From assembly GCF_021191705.1 (NCBI RefSeq), contig NZ_JAIWPU010000031.1:24688-88687 (forward strand): a stretch of DNA of 64,000 nt, read 5' to 3'. Shown here piece after piece: positions 11,482 through 20,869 of this stretch. A program made the translations under genes and the position numbers. The DNA comes from Proluteimonas flavola (GTDB lineage: Bacteria; Pseudomonadota; Gammaproteobacteria; Xanthomonadales; Xanthomonadaceae). The notes under the pieces are model-generated. The model did no database searches. It saw nothing but the letters and a program-made list of their open reading frames with translations, and was not told where the DNA came from. Within the stretch, counting starts at the first letter, position 1. Each line of letters starts with the position of its first letter.

Positions 11482-14079
11482 TCAGCCCTGCTCGAACGCC
11501 AGTTGCCCGCCCGCGGCATCGACCCGGATCGTATCGCCGCTGACGAACGCACCCGAGAGGATGCGCTGCGCCAGCGGATTCTCCAGCTGCTGCTGGATCG
11601 CGCGCTTGAGCGGACGCGCGCCGTAGACCGGGTCGAAGCCGACGTTGCCGAGCAGGTCGAACGCCGCGTCCGACACCTCGATGCGCAGCCCGCGTTCGGC
11701 CAGGCGCCTGTCGAGCCCGCGCAGCTGGATCTTCGCGATCTCGCGGATCTGCGCCTTCTGCAGCGGATGGAACACGACGATGTCGTCGAGCCGGTTGATG
11801 AACTCCGGGCGGAAGTGCGCCTGCACCACGCCCATCACCGCGGCCTTCATCTGCGTGTAGCCCTCGGCGCTGTCGGCATCGGTGCCGCGCTCGCTCATCT
11901 CCTGGATCTGGTGCGAGCCGAGATTCGACGTCATCACGATGACGACGTTGCGGAAGTCGACGGTGCGGCCCTGGCCGTCGGTCAGACGGCCGTCGTCGAG
12001 CACCTGCAGCAGGATGTTGAAGACGTCCGGATGCGCCTTCTCCACCTCGTCGAGCAGGATCACGCTGTAGGGCCGACGCCGCACCGCCTCAGTCAGATAG
12101 CCGCCTTCCTCGTAGCCCACGTAGCCCGGGGGCGCACCGATCAGGCGCGCGACCGAGTGCTTCTCCATGAACTCGCTCATGTCGATGCGCACCATCGCGT
12201 CCTGGCTGTCGAACAGGAATTCGGCCAGCGCCTTGCACAGCTCGGTCTTGCCGACGCCGGTCGGGCCGAGGAACAGGAAGGAGCCGGTCGGACGATCGGG
12301 ATCGCTGAGGCCCGCGCGCGAGCGGCGCACCGAATCGGACACGACCTTGATCGCCTCCTCCTGGCCGATCACGCGCGTGTGCAGCTGCGACTCCATCGCC
12401 AGCAGCTTCTCGCGCTCGCCCTCGAGCATCTTGCTGACCGGAATGCCGGTCCAGCGCGCGACGACCTGGGCGATCTCCTCGGCCGTCACCTTGTCCTGCA
12501 GCAGGGTGAAGCCCTGGGTCTCGGCCTCCTGCGCGGCCTGCAGTTGCTTCTCCAGTTCGGGAATGCGCCCGTACTGGATCTCGCTCATGCGCGCGTAGTC
12601 CTGGGTGCGCTGGGCCGATTCGAGATCGAGCTTGGCCGCCTCGATCTGCTCCTTGATCTTCGTCGCGCCCTGCACCGTGGCCTTCTCGGCTTTCCAGACT
12701 TCTTCGAGATCGTTGTAGTCACGCTCGAGCGTGGCGATCTCGGCTTCGAGATCGGCCAGGCGCTGCTTCGACTCGGCGTCCTTCTCCTTCTTCAGCGCCT
12801 CGCGCTGGATCTTGAGCTGGATCAGCCGGCGTTCCTTGCGGTCGAGTTCCTCCGGCTTGGAATCGATCTCCATGCGGATGCGGCTCGCCGCCTCGTCCAT
12901 CAGGTCGATGGCCTTGTCGGGCAACTGGCGGTCGGCGATGTAGCGGTTCGACAGCGTGGCCGCGGCGACGATCGCCGGGTCGGTGATCTCGACGCCGTGG
13001 TGCACCGCGTAGCGCTCCTTGAGGCCGCGCAGGATCGCGATCGTGTCCTCGACGCTGGGCTCGCCGACGAACACCTTCTGGAAGCGGCGCTCCAGCGCGG
13101 CGTCCTTCTCGACGTACTTGCGGTATTCGTCGAGCGTGGTCGCGCCGATGCAGTGCAGCTCGCCGCGTGCGAGCGCGGGCTTGAGCATGTTGCCGGCGTC
13201 CATCGACCCTTCGGCCTTGCCGGCGCCGACCATCGTGTGCAGCTCGTCGATGAAGAGGATGATCTGGCCTTCGTTCTTCGACAGATCGTTGAGCACGCCC
13301 TTCAGGCGCTCCTCGAATTCGCCGCGGAACTTGGCGCCGGCGATCAATGCGCCCATGTCCAGCGACAGCACGCGCTTGCCGCGCAGGCCCTCGGGCACCT
13401 CGTTGTTGACGATGCGCTGGGCCAGGCCTTCGACGATCGCGGTCTTGCCCACGCCGGGCTCGCCGATCAGCACCGGATTGTTCTTGGTGCGCCGCTGCAG
13501 CACCTGGATCGTGCGGCGGATCTCCTCGTCGCGGCCGACCACCGGATCGAGCTTGCCGCTCTCGGCGCGCGCGGTCAGGTCGATCGTGTACTTCTCCAGC
13601 GCCTGGCGCGCATCCTCGGCGTTCTCGTCCTTGACGCTCTCGCCGCCGCGGACCTTGGCGATCGCAGCCTCGAGCCGCGCCTTGTCGGCGCCGGCGGCCT
13701 TGAGCGCACGGCCCACGTCACCGCTGTCGTCGAGCGCGGCCAGCACGAACAGTTCGGACGCGATGAACGCGTCGCCCTTCTGCTGCGCCAGCTTGTCGGT
13801 GACGTTGAGCAGGCGCGACAGGTCGTTGCCGACCGACAGCTGGCCGGCCTGGCCGGTGACCCGGGGCAGCCGCTCGAGCGCCTCGGCCAGGCGCTCGCGC
13901 AGCACCGGCACGTTGACGCCGGCCTGGCCGAGCAGCGGCCGCGTGCCGCCGCCCTGCTGGTCGAGCAGCGCCAGCAACAGGTGCACCGGTTCGATGAAGT
14001 TGTGGTCGCGGCCCACGGCCAGCGACTGCGCGTCGCTCAGCGCCTGCTGGAAACGCGAGGTGAGCTTGTCCATCCGCAT
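11482..14079 (-). CDS. clpB: ATP-dependent disaggregase ClpB
   Basis: An 865-residue Hsp100 chaperone that, with DnaK, pulls proteins out of aggregates. It has the N-terminal ClpN repeats ([20 protein letters not shown]), a first AAA+ module with GEPGVGKTA, a long middle coiled coil (about 410-520), a second AAA+ module with GPTGVGKTE and the ClpB C-terminal domain. The substrate pore loop [13 protein letters not shown] is visible. Length matches the family (857 in E. coli). ATG 14079 (MRMDKL) was preferred over 14073 because of family alignment and an upstream GAGGA. The promoter region carries a sigma-32-like motif, described separately. Confidence 0.96.
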   Translation of the reverse strand: MRMDKLTSRFQQALSDAQSLAVGRDHNFIEPVHLLLALLDQQGGGTRPLLGQAGVNVPVLRERLAEALERLPRVTGQAGQLSVGNDLSRLLNVTDKLAQQKGDAFIASELFVLAALDDSGDVGRALKAAGADKARLEAAIAKVRGGESVKDENAEDARQALEKYTIDLTARAESGKLDPVVGRDEEIRRTIQVLQRRTKNNPVLIGEPGVGKTAIVEGLAQRIVNNEVPEGLRGKRVLSLDMGALIAGAKFRGEFEERLKGVLNDLSKNEGQIILFIDELHTMVGAGKAEGSMDAGNMLKPALARGELHCIGATTLDEYRKYVEKDAALERRFQKVFVGEPSVEDTIAILRGLKERYAVHHGVEITDPAIVAAATLSNRYIADRQLPDKAIDLMDEAASRIRMEIDSKPEELDRKERRLIQLKIQREALKKEKDAESKQRLADLEAEIATLERDYNDLEEVWKAEKATVQGATKIKEQIEAAKLDLESAQRTQDYARMSEIQYGRIPELEKQLQAAQEAETQGFTLLQDKVTAEEIAQVVARWTGIPVSKMLEGEREKLLAMESQLHTRVIGQEEAIKVVSDSVRRSRAGLSDPDRPTGSFLFLGPTGVGKTELCKALAEFLFDSQDAMVRIDMSEFMEKHSVARLIGAPPGYVGYEEGGYLTEAVRRRPYSVILLDEVEKAHPDVFNILLQVLDDGRLTDGQGRTVDFRNVVIVMTSNLGSHQIQEMSERGTDADSAEGYTQMKAAVMGVVQAHFRPEFINRLDDIVVFHPLQKAQIREIAKIQLRGLDRRLAERGLRIEVSDAAFDLLGNVGFDPVYGARPLKRAIQQQLENPLAQRILSGAFVSGDTIRVDAAGGQLAFEQG

Positions 14080-14127
14080 CGGAGAATCCTCGGGAGATAG
14101 GGGCCGGCAACGCCGGCAATGTCCAAC

Positions 14128-14155
14128 AGATGCGGTCGAATCCGCATCTTGCAAG
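14128..14155 (-). promoter_or_regulatory. Probable heat-shock (sigma-32) promoter of clpB with a palindrome
   Basis: On the minus strand, CTTGCAA (14155-14149) is followed after 13 bases by CCGCATCT (14135-14128). The sigma-32 consensus is CTTGAAA, 11-16 bases, CCCCATNT, so the match in spacing and both boxes is good. It lies about 50 bases upstream of the clpB start. AGATGCGG (14128-14135) and CCGCATCT (14142-14149) form a perfect 8-bp inverted repeat over the -10 box and spacer, which could be an operator. Confidence 0.55.
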
Positions 14156-14264
14156 CCGGGCGGGCCAGCGCGGAAGGCCTGCATGGACGGCGCCCTGCCG
14201 CGTTCCTCACCCACCGCTCGCGGGGGAGGTCCTACGGTCACGACTTCCCATTGCGGAACGTCAC

Positions 14265-14984
14265 ATGGCCTACCAGCTCTACTACTGGACCGGCATCCAG
14301 GGACGCGGCGAGTTCGTGCGGCTTGCGCTCGAGGACGCCGGTGCCGACTACGTCGACGTGGCCCGGGTGGACGGCGACGACGCGATGCAGCCCTTCCTCG
14401 ACGGCGCGCGTGGCGGCGCCCGTCCGTTTGCCCCGCCGTTCCTGGTATCGGGCGCTCTCGTCATCGCCCAGGTCGCCGCCATCCTGCACGTCCTCGGCCC
14501 GAAGCTCGATCTCGTGCCCGAAGGCGAGGCCGCGCGGCTGCAGGCCCTGCAACTGCAGCTGACCATCGCCGACCTCGTGACCGAGATCCACGACAGCCAC
14601 CACCCGATCGCCAGCGCCGAATACTACGCAGACCAGAAGGATGCCGCGAAGCGACGTGCGGCCGATCTGCGCACGCACCGGTTGCCGAAGTTTCTCGGCT
14701 ACTTCGAGCAGGTGGTCGCGCAGGGCGACGGGCGTGCGCTCGGCGCCCATTCCTATGTCGACCTGTCGCTGTTCCAGATCGTGCGCGGACTCGACTACGC
14801 GTATCCGGAGGCAATGGCCGCGCTGTCGCCGAAGCTTCCGCAGCTGCGCGAGCTGGAAGCGCGGGTGGCCGAACGGCCGAACATCGCCGCGTATCTGGCC
14901 TCGGAGCGCAGGCTGGCGTTCAACACCAACGGGATCTTCCGGCATTACCCGGAGCTGGATGGGGGGATTGCGGCGTACGACTGA
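14265..14984 (+). CDS. Glutathione S-transferase family protein
   Basis: A 239-residue cytosolic protein with the two-domain GST fold. The N-terminal thioredoxin-like domain starts [20 protein letters not shown], like eukaryotic sigma/alpha-type GSTs with Tyr near the start as the likely catalytic residue. It includes a PPFL turn before the third strand (about residue 63) and an acidic helical C-terminal domain with [20 protein letters not shown]. The start ATGGCC (MAYQLYY) lies immediately before the first strand. It is divergent from clpB across 185 bases and convergent with the DCC gene. The family conjugates glutathione to electrophiles; the natural substrate is not visible. Confidence 0.85.
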   Translation: MAYQLYYWTGIQGRGEFVRLALEDAGADYVDVARVDGDDAMQPFLDGARGGARPFAPPFLVSGALVIAQVAAILHVLGPKLDLVPEGEAARLQALQLQLTIADLVTEIHDSHHPIASAEYYADQKDAAKRRAADLRTHRLPKFLGYFEQVVAQGDGRALGAHSYVDLSLFQIVRGLDYAYPEAMAALSPKLPQLRELEARVAERPNIAAYLASERRLAFNTNGIFRHYPELDGGIAAYD

Positions 14985-15000
14985 CAGCGCGGGCTGAAAG

Positions 15001-15024
15001 CCCTCCCCCGCCTGCGGGGGAGGG
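15001..15024. terminator. GC-rich hairpin repeat, likely bidirectional terminator
   Basis: CCCTCCCCCGC, a two-base gap, then GCGGGGGAGGG: a perfect 11-bp stem. It sits between the convergent GST and DCC genes. The same hairpin occurs in pairs at 19515-19662 and 28265-28414, also between convergent genes. Confidence 0.65.
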
Positions 15025-15061
15025 CTTCGACTTCCTCGCCGGTCGCTTCATCGGTTCCGGC

Positions 15062-15496
15062 CTACAGAAATCGCGCACGCACCTCGGGCGGCGGCACCAT
15101 GCACGCCTCCCGGCGCCCGAACATGCGATAGCGGTTACGCGCGAGCAGGCGATAGGCCGGATCACGCAACGCGCGCGGAACCAGGCGCAAGACAACCGCA
15201 GCGCGCCAAGCGCCACCCAGACGACACAACACCTCGATGACCCCATCACTGTCATGCCAGGCGGCATCGCCATCGGCCAGCAGGAACGACACCGGATCCT
15301 CGGGATCGATGCCGTGCGCGACCAGCAGGTCATGGCCGACGCGGTCCTGCATCGCGGCGAAGCGGAATCCGGCGCGGCGGTCGTGGCGCAGCAGGAAGCG
15401 CACCCAACCGCTGCACAGCGCGCAGACGCCGTCGAACACGACGATGGGACCGTCGCGCGGCGCAGTGGATGACGCGGGTGGGCTGGCGGGGTTCAC
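15062..15496 (-). CDS. DCC family (DUF393) thiol-disulfide oxidoreductase-like protein
   Basis: A 144-residue protein with the hallmark near the N-terminus: [20 protein letters not shown] (residues 19-38), containing a CxxC. Further down are the family's [10 protein letters not shown] and the terminal [15 protein letters not shown]. The family is predicted to act as a thiol redox protein, but no member has a firmly defined substrate. The reading frame opens with GTG at 15496; the ATG two bases earlier is in another frame and stops at once. It is divergent from otsB, and the start is only 34 bases from the otsB ATG, so the promoters must overlap. Confidence 0.85.
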   Translation of the reverse strand: MNPASPPASSTAPRDGPIVVFDGVCALCSGWVRFLLRHDRRAGFRFAAMQDRVGHDLLVAHGIDPEDPVSFLLADGDAAWHDSDGVIEVLCRLGGAWRAAVVLRLVPRALRDPAYRLLARNRYRMFGRREACMVPPPEVRARFL

Positions 15497-15530
15497 ATCG
15501 GTTTTCCGGACGCGTGGCCATCATGCTGCA

Positions 15531-16343
15531 ATGCGCCAATCACCGGAAGCCGCTCCCCCCTTCCCCGCACCGGTCGCGACCGCGTTGCCCCCGCCGCCCA
15601 CGCTGCCGGCGAATGCGGCATTGTTTCTCGATGTCGATGGCTGCCTGTTGCCGTTCGCGCCGCGCCCCGACGCGGTCGAAGTCCCGTCCGCGCTGCTCGC
15701 GCGTCTGACCGTGCTGCAGCAGGCGCTTGGGGGCGCGCTGGCACTGGTCAGCGGTCGCAATCTCGCCACGCTCGACCAGCTGTTCGCGCCCGCCGTGTTC
15801 GCCGCAGCCGGGCTGCATGGCGTGGAGCGGCGCCGGCTCGGCCACACCGGCGTCGCCGGCGATGTGCCGTCTGCGCTGGTCCGGGCCCGCGAGGCGGCGA
15901 TCGCGCTGATCGATGCGCATCCCGGGGCGCTGGTCGAGGACAAGGGCGCGGCGCTCGGCCTGCACTGGCGGATGGTCGCGCCCGAACGCAAGGCCGCCGC
16001 CGAACTCGCGCTGCGCGCGTTCGCCGCCGGTGCGCTCAGTGGGTTGCCCGACTACCAGTTGCAACCCGGCGACCACGTCATCGAACTGCGCCCGCGCCAC
16101 GCCGACAAGGGCAGCGCGATTCTCGCGTTTCTCGAAGAGCCGCCGTTCGCCGGTCGCGTGCCGGTGTTCGCCGGCGACGATCTCACCGACGAGCCGGGCT
16201 TCTGTGCCGTCAACGCCCATGGCGGCATCAGCGTACTGGTCGGCGATCGCGCCGGCAGCGCCGCCCGCTTCCGCCTGCCCGATCCCGCCGCGATCCATCG
16301 CTGGCTCGGCGTGCCATCCCAGCTTCCAGAGACCCTCGCATGA
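15531..16343 (+). CDS. otsB: Trehalose-6-phosphate phosphatase OtsB
   Basis: A 270-residue HAD-superfamily phosphatase that removes phosphate from trehalose 6-phosphate. It has motif I FLDVDGCLLPF (nucleophile Asp), SGRN, DKGAALGLHWR and motif IV FAGDDLTDEPGF. The upstream frame stays open to 15237, but ATG 15531 gives a normal N-terminus and leaves room for the divergent DCC gene. The stop overlaps the next start as ATGA, so otsB, the GH15 gene and otsA form a translationally coupled operon. Confidence 0.93.
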   Translation: MRQSPEAAPPFPAPVATALPPPPTLPANAALFLDVDGCLLPFAPRPDAVEVPSALLARLTVLQQALGGALALVSGRNLATLDQLFAPAVFAAAGLHGVERRRLGHTGVAGDVPSALVRAREAAIALIDAHPGALVEDKGAALGLHWRMVAPERKAAAELALRAFAAGALSGLPDYQLQPGDHVIELRPRHADKGSAILAFLEEPPFAGRVPVFAGDDLTDEPGFCAVNAHGGISVLVGDRAGSAARFRLPDPAAIHRWLGVPSQLPETLA

Positions 16344-18130
16344 TGCAACCTGCAGACCCCAGCCTCGATCTCGGCCTCGTCGGCAACGGCAGCTTCGGTG
16401 CGCTGTTCGACCGCAACGCGCGCCTGGTGTGGTCCTGCCTGCCGGCGTTCGACGGCGATCCCGCGTTCTGCGCGCTGCTGTCGCCGAAGGAGGGGCATGG
16501 CGACTGGTCGATCGAACTCGACGATTTCGAACGCAGCGAGCAGAGCTACGTCGAGAACACCGCGATCCTGCGCACCGTGCTGTTCGATCGCCATGGCGCG
16601 TCGCTGGAGATCACCGATTTCGCGCCGCGCTGGCGCCAGCACGACCGCTTCTACCGGCCGGTGATGCTGATGCGACGCGTGCGCCTGCTGTCGGGCAGCC
16701 CGCGCATCCGCGTGCGGCTGCGCCCGCTGGCCGACTGGGGCGCGCGCGTGCCCGACAGCACCTGGGGCAGCAACCACATCCGCTACGTGCTGCCCGGCTT
16801 CACGCTGCGCGCCACCACCGATCTGCCGATCCGCCTGCTGCGCGACGGCCTGCCGTTCGTGCTCGACCGCGACCTGCACTTCCTGCTCGGCCCGGACGAG
16901 ACCGTGACCCGGCCGCTGCCGGAATTCGTGCGCGACGGTCTCCACCGCACGACGAACTACTGGCGCGAATGGGTGCGCTACCTGTCGATCCCGCTCGACT
17001 TCCAGGAAGCGGTGATCCGCAGCGCGATCACGCTGAAGCTGTGCCAGTACGAGGACAGCGGCGGCATCATCGCGGCGATGACGACCTCGATCCCCGAGGC
17101 CGCCGACACCGAGCGCAACTGGGACTACCGCTACTGCTGGATGCGCGATTCGGCCTTCGTCGTGCGCGCGCTCAACCGTCTCGGCGCGACGCGCACGATG
17201 GAGGAGTACATCCGCTACATCTTCAATCTGACCGTCAGCGACGACGGCGACATGCAGCCGCTGTACGGCATCGGTTTCGAGCACACGCTCACCGAGGAAA
17301 CGATGCCCGCACTGGACGGTTACCGCGGCATGGGACCGGTGCGCCGCGGCAATCTCGCCTACGTGCAGCGCCAGCACGACACCTACGGCAGCGTGGTGCT
17401 CGCCTCCACGCAACTGTTCTTCGATCGCCGGCTGGAACACCGCGGCGACGAGGCGACGTTCCGCAAGCTCGAACCGCTGGGCGAACTCGCGTTCAAGCTC
17501 TTCGACCAGCCCGACGCCGGCCTGTGGGAGTTCCGCGGCAAGGCGCATGTGCACACCTATTCGGCGGTGATGTGCTGGGCGGCCTGCGACCGGCTCGCAC
17601 GCATCGCGGGGCAGCTCGGGATCGACGATCGCATCGGATACTGGCGCGAACGCGCCGACGGCATGCGCGAGCGGATCCTGTCGGAAGCCTGGAACGCGGA
17701 ACTCGGCCATTTCGCCGACGCCTTCGGCGGCGACCGGCTCGATGCCTCGCTGCTGCTGCTCGCCGACCTCGGTTTCGTCACCCCGGAAGATCCGCGCTTC
17801 GTCGGCACGGTCGATGCGATCGGCCAGGCGCTGCGCCATGGCGACGGCCTGTACCGCTACGTCACGCCCGACGACTTCGGCGCGCCGGAGACCAGTTTCA
17901 CGATCTGCACGTTCTGGTACATCGATGCGCTGGCGTCGATCGGCCGCACGCACGAGGCGCGACAGTTGTTCGAGACCCTGCTGTCGCGCCGCAACCATCT
18001 CGGCCTGCTGTCGGAAGATCTCTCGTTCGAGACCGGCGAGGCCTGGGGCAACTTCCCGCAGACCTATTCGCACGTCGGCCTGATCATGGCGGCGATGCGC
18101 CTGTCGCGGTCCTGGCAGGACGCCGCATGA
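16340..18130 (+). CDS. Glycoside hydrolase family 15 (glucoamylase/trehalase-like)
   Basis: A 596-residue protein with no signal peptide, hence cytosolic. It has the N-terminal beta-sandwich of prokaryotic GH15 enzymes (from LGLVGNGSFGALFDRNARLV) and an (alpha/alpha)6 barrel with RNWDYRYCWMRDSAFVVRAL. Candidate catalytic acidic residues are in DAGLWEFRG and LSFETGEAWGNFPQTYSHVG. GH15 covers glucoamylases, glucodextranases and some trehalases. Its position between otsB and otsA, with ATGA overlaps on both sides, suggests it acts on trehalose or a related glucan, perhaps recycling trehalose to glucose. That role is inferred from context only. Confidence 0.88.
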   Translation: MMQPADPSLDLGLVGNGSFGALFDRNARLVWSCLPAFDGDPAFCALLSPKEGHGDWSIELDDFERSEQSYVENTAILRTVLFDRHGASLEITDFAPRWRQHDRFYRPVMLMRRVRLLSGSPRIRVRLRPLADWGARVPDSTWGSNHIRYVLPGFTLRATTDLPIRLLRDGLPFVLDRDLHFLLGPDETVTRPLPEFVRDGLHRTTNYWREWVRYLSIPLDFQEAVIRSAITLKLCQYEDSGGIIAAMTTSIPEAADTERNWDYRYCWMRDSAFVVRALNRLGATRTMEEYIRYIFNLTVSDDGDMQPLYGIGFEHTLTEETMPALDGYRGMGPVRRGNLAYVQRQHDTYGSVVLASTQLFFDRRLEHRGDEATFRKLEPLGELAFKLFDQPDAGLWEFRGKAHVHTYSAVMCWAACDRLARIAGQLGIDDRIGYWRERADGMRERILSEAWNAELGHFADAFGGDRLDASLLLLADLGFVTPEDPRFVGTVDAIGQALRHGDGLYRYVTPDDFGAPETSFTICTFWYIDALASIGRTHEARQLFETLLSRRNHLGLLSEDLSFETGEAWGNFPQTYSHVGLIMAAMRLSRSWQDAA

Positions 18131-19500
18131 GCCGCCTGGTCGTCGTCTCCAACCGCGTCGCGCTGCCGGGCTCGAGTCAGACCGGCGGGCTGGCGACCGC
18201 ACTCGACGCAGCGCTCAAGGAGACCGGCGGCCTGTGGTTCGGCTGGAGCGGCAAGGTCGCGCGCGCGCATTCGGGCGAACTGCACCGCCAGAACGAAGAC
18301 GGCATCGAATACCTCACCGTCGATCTGTCGCGCGAGGACTACGAGGGCTACTACAACGGCTTCTCCAACCGCACGCTGTGGCCGCTGCTACATTTCCGTC
18401 TCGATCTCGTCGACTACAACGCGCTGACCCAGGCCGCGTATCGCGGCGTCAACGCCCTGTTCGCCGAGAAGCTGTCGAAGGAACTGCGCGACGACGACAT
18501 CGTCTGGGTGCAGGACTACCACCTGTTTCCGCTCGCGCAGGAACTGCGCAAGCGCGGCATCGGCGCACGCATCGGGTTCTTCCTGCATGTGCCGTTTCCG
18601 TCGGCCGACATCGTCGCCGGCCTGCCGCACCACGAGAAGACCTTCGGCGCGTTGTCGTCCTACGACCTCGTCGGCTTCCAGACCGAACGCGACCTCGAAC
18701 GCTTCCAGGACTACATCCGCCTGTTCCGCGGCGGCCAGGTCGCCGGCCAGGGCGATCTGCGCGACCACGACGGCCGCCGATTCGCCGCCGCCGCATTTCC
18801 GATCGGCATCGATGCCGCCGTGATCGAATCGCTGGCGCAGACCGCGTCGCGCAGTGCGGCGACCAGGCGCATGCGCGCGAGCCTCAACGGCCGTGCACTG
18901 GCGATCGGTGTCGACCGGCTCGATTACTCGAAAGGCCTGCCCGAACGCTTCCGCGCGATCCAGCGTTTCTTCGAACGCCACGCCGACCAGCGCGGCAAGA
19001 TGACCTACCTGCAGATCGCCCCGGTCTCGCGCGGCGGCGTCGCCAGCTACCGCACCCTGCGCCGCGAACTGGAGCAGTACGCCGGCCACATCAACGGCGC
19101 GCATGCCGAGCCCGACTGGACCCCGGTGCGTTACGTCAACCGTACCTATCCGCACCCTGCGCTGACCGGCTTCTACCGCCTCTCGCGCATGGCGCTGGTC
19201 ACCCCGCTGCGCGACGGCATGAACCTGGTCGCGAAGGAATACGTGGCCTCGCAGGACGGCCACGATCCCGGCGCCCTCGTGCTGTCGATCTTCGCCGGCG
19301 CCGCGCGCGAGCTCGACGGCGCCTTGCTGGTGAACCCCTTCGACAGCGACGGCGTCGCCGACGCGATCGCCGCGGCGATGGCGATGCCGCGCGAAGCCCG
19401 CCGCGAGCGCTGGCAGTCGATGATCACCCGGATCCGCGAGTACGACATCCATGCGTGGCGGAAGGATTTTCTGCAGACGCTGGCCGCAACGCGGGGCTGA
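18127..19500 (+). CDS. otsA: Trehalose-6-phosphate synthase OtsA
   Basis: A 457-residue GT20 glycosyltransferase joining UDP-glucose and glucose 6-phosphate. It has VVVSNRVALP at the N-terminus, IVWVQDYHLFPLAQELR, IGFFLHVPFPSADI, VDRLDYSKGLPERFRA and TPLRDGMNLVAKEYVASQ, all hallmark OtsA stretches. The ATG overlaps the GH15 stop (ATGA). With otsB it completes the two-step route to trehalose, an osmotic and desiccation protectant. It ends just before a paired-hairpin repeat that likely terminates transcription. Confidence 0.96.
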   Translation: MSRLVVVSNRVALPGSSQTGGLATALDAALKETGGLWFGWSGKVARAHSGELHRQNEDGIEYLTVDLSREDYEGYYNGFSNRTLWPLLHFRLDLVDYNALTQAAYRGVNALFAEKLSKELRDDDIVWVQDYHLFPLAQELRKRGIGARIGFFLHVPFPSADIVAGLPHHEKTFGALSSYDLVGFQTERDLERFQDYIRLFRGGQVAGQGDLRDHDGRRFAAAAFPIGIDAAVIESLAQTASRSAATRRMRASLNGRALAIGVDRLDYSKGLPERFRAIQRFFERHADQRGKMTYLQIAPVSRGGVASYRTLRRELEQYAGHINGAHAEPDWTPVRYVNRTYPHPALTGFYRLSRMALVTPLRDGMNLVAKEYVASQDGHDPGALVLSIFAGAARELDGALLVNPFDSDGVADAIAAAMAMPREARRERWQSMITRIREYDIHAWRKDFLQTLAATRG

Positions 19501-19514
19501 GACTTCTTCTGAGG

Positions 19515-19662
19515 CCCTCCCCCGCAGGCGGGGGAGGGTTGGGTGGGGGCGAACCATCAGATCGCCTGGAAAACCGTCCTGCGCGACCAACGGACTAGAC
19601 AATTCATTGCGCGAACGTGTCGTTCGCCCCCTCCCGACCTTCCCTCCGCGCGCGGGGGAAGG
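19515..19662. repeat. Paired-hairpin repeat between convergent genes
   Basis: The first hairpin is CCCTCCCCCGC/GCGGGGGAGGG (19515-19538), followed by TTGGGTGGGGGCGAAC. A partly complementary GTTCGCCCCCTCCCGACC leads into a second hairpin, CCTTCCCTCCGCG/CGCGGGGGAAGG (19638-19662). The layout is an outward-facing pair of hairpins with inverted flanks. The same design occurs at 28265-28414. Likely bidirectional terminator for otsA and gloA. Confidence 0.7.
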
Positions 19663-19668
19663 CGAAAA

Positions 19669-20199
19669 TCAGAGCGCCGCAGGCTGGATGATCTCCACCC
19701 AGTACCCGTCCGGGTCCTTGATGAAGGCGATCGACTTCATCGTGCCGTCGCTCAGGCGCTTCTGGAACGTCACGCCCAGCTCCTCGAACCGCGCACACGC
19801 GGCGTGGACGTCGGGCACGCTGACGCAGATGTGGCCGAAGCCGCGCGGGTCGCGGTTGCCGTCGTGGTAGACCGGGCCGTCCTGCGACTCGGTGCCGTGG
19901 TTGTGGGTGAGTTCGAGCACGCCCGGCTGGCGCGCGAGCCATTCGCGGCGCGCGTCTTCGTCATCGGGAATGCCGGCGGTGTCGTCGACCAGCGCGAGGA
20001 AGAACAGCGAGAACTTCGCCTGTTCGAAATCGGCCTTGCGCACTAGGGTGAAGCCGAGCACGCGGGTGTAGAAGTCGAGCGAGGCCACCGGGTCCTTGAC
20101 CCGCAGCATGGTGTGGTTGAACGCGAAATCGCGAGTCGCGGCATCGCGCGGGGCGACGCCGGGCACGTGGGCGAGATCGGCAAGGGTCTGTGCGGTCAT
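19669..20199 (-). CDS. gloA: Lactoylglutathione lyase (glyoxalase I)
   Basis: A 176-residue metalloenzyme that isomerises the methylglyoxal-glutathione hemithioacetal to S-lactoylglutathione. It has FNHTMLRVKDPVASLDFYTR (His ligand in FNHTML), GVLELTHNHGTE (Glu ligand), GFGHICVSVPDV (His ligand) and DPDGYWVEII (Glu ligand), giving the His/Glu/His/Glu metal set. The extended N-terminus and the insertion around DDEDARREWLARQPG are typical of the longer eukaryote- and xanthomonad-type GloA rather than the 135-residue enterobacterial form. The ATG opens MTAQTLADLAHV. Confidence 0.93.
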   Translation of the reverse strand: MTAQTLADLAHVPGVAPRDAATRDFAFNHTMLRVKDPVASLDFYTRVLGFTLVRKADFEQAKFSLFFLALVDDTAGIPDDEDARREWLARQPGVLELTHNHGTESQDGPVYHDGNRDPRGFGHICVSVPDVHAACARFEELGVTFQKRLSDGTMKSIAFIKDPDGYWVEIIQPAAL

Positions 20200-20256
20200 G
20201 GCACGGCATCCTGTGAGGGGCCGACCATTATCGGCGAAGCTGCCGCAAGGCCGCGG

Positions 20257-20814
20257 TCACGCGGCGCTGGCGTCGTCCGGCAGCAGCCAGCCGTGATAGC
20301 GCACCAGGTGCCCGACCAGCGGCAGCGCAGCTTCGACTTCGAATGCGTAGCGGCCATCGACCTCGCGTTCGTTGCAGCGCACGTCGCGGAACAGCGCGGC
20401 CGGCAGTGGCAGCACGCCGAGCAGCCGCACGCCCACGACGTTCCAGAAGATCGTGCCGTCCCAGGTATGCAGCACGAAACGGAACTGCACCGGGCCGAGC
20501 CGCTCGCGCAGTTCGCCTGCGCGATGCCACAGCCGCGAGCGCATGCGCGAGGCCTTCGGCGGCGTGCCGAACAGGCGCGACCAGATCTCGCCCTTCGGGC
20601 CGCTGGCGAAATCCACGGTCACCGGCGCGTCGGTCATCGCGTGCGGCAGGCCTGCAACGCGTGCGCACAGGCGCGACAGCAGGCCCGTGCCGCGCACCAC
20701 CGTCACCTGTCCCGTGTAGCGCGCCGTGCCGTGCACGCCGTGCAGCGTGCGCAGGGCATCGGGCAGACGGAAGAACGCGGCGCCGAGCAGGGTCTGGTAG
20801 AGGGTCGGCGTCAT
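20257..20814 (-). CDS. DUF4166 domain protein
   Basis: A 185-residue soluble protein matching my recollection of the DUF4166 pattern: an N-terminal LYQTLLGAAFFRLPDALRTL; a central VRGTGLLSRLCARVAGLP and RLFGTPPKASRMRSRL; and a C-terminal EVDGRYAFEVEAALPLVGHL. No function is established for the family, which is often fused to or near saccharopine dehydrogenase-like proteins. ATG 20814 (MTPTLYQ) was chosen because the frame upstream of it is not conserved-looking. It lies between the permease gene and gloA on the same strand. Confidence 0.7.
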   Translation of the reverse strand: MTPTLYQTLLGAAFFRLPDALRTLHGVHGTARYTGQVTVVRGTGLLSRLCARVAGLPHAMTDAPVTVDFASGPKGEIWSRLFGTPPKASRMRSRLWHRAGELRERLGPVQFRFVLHTWDGTIFWNVVGVRLLGVLPLPAALFRDVRCNEREVDGRYAFEVEAALPLVGHLVRYHGWLLPDDASAA

Positions 20815-20869
20815 CGCACGGCAGATCAATTCCGGGCGGCGCAGGATAGCGCCTGCGCGCCCGGCTCGA

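Noticed and set aside
14128..14149. Palindrome upstream of clpB as a terminator
   Set aside because: No T-run follows and both flanking genes point away from it.
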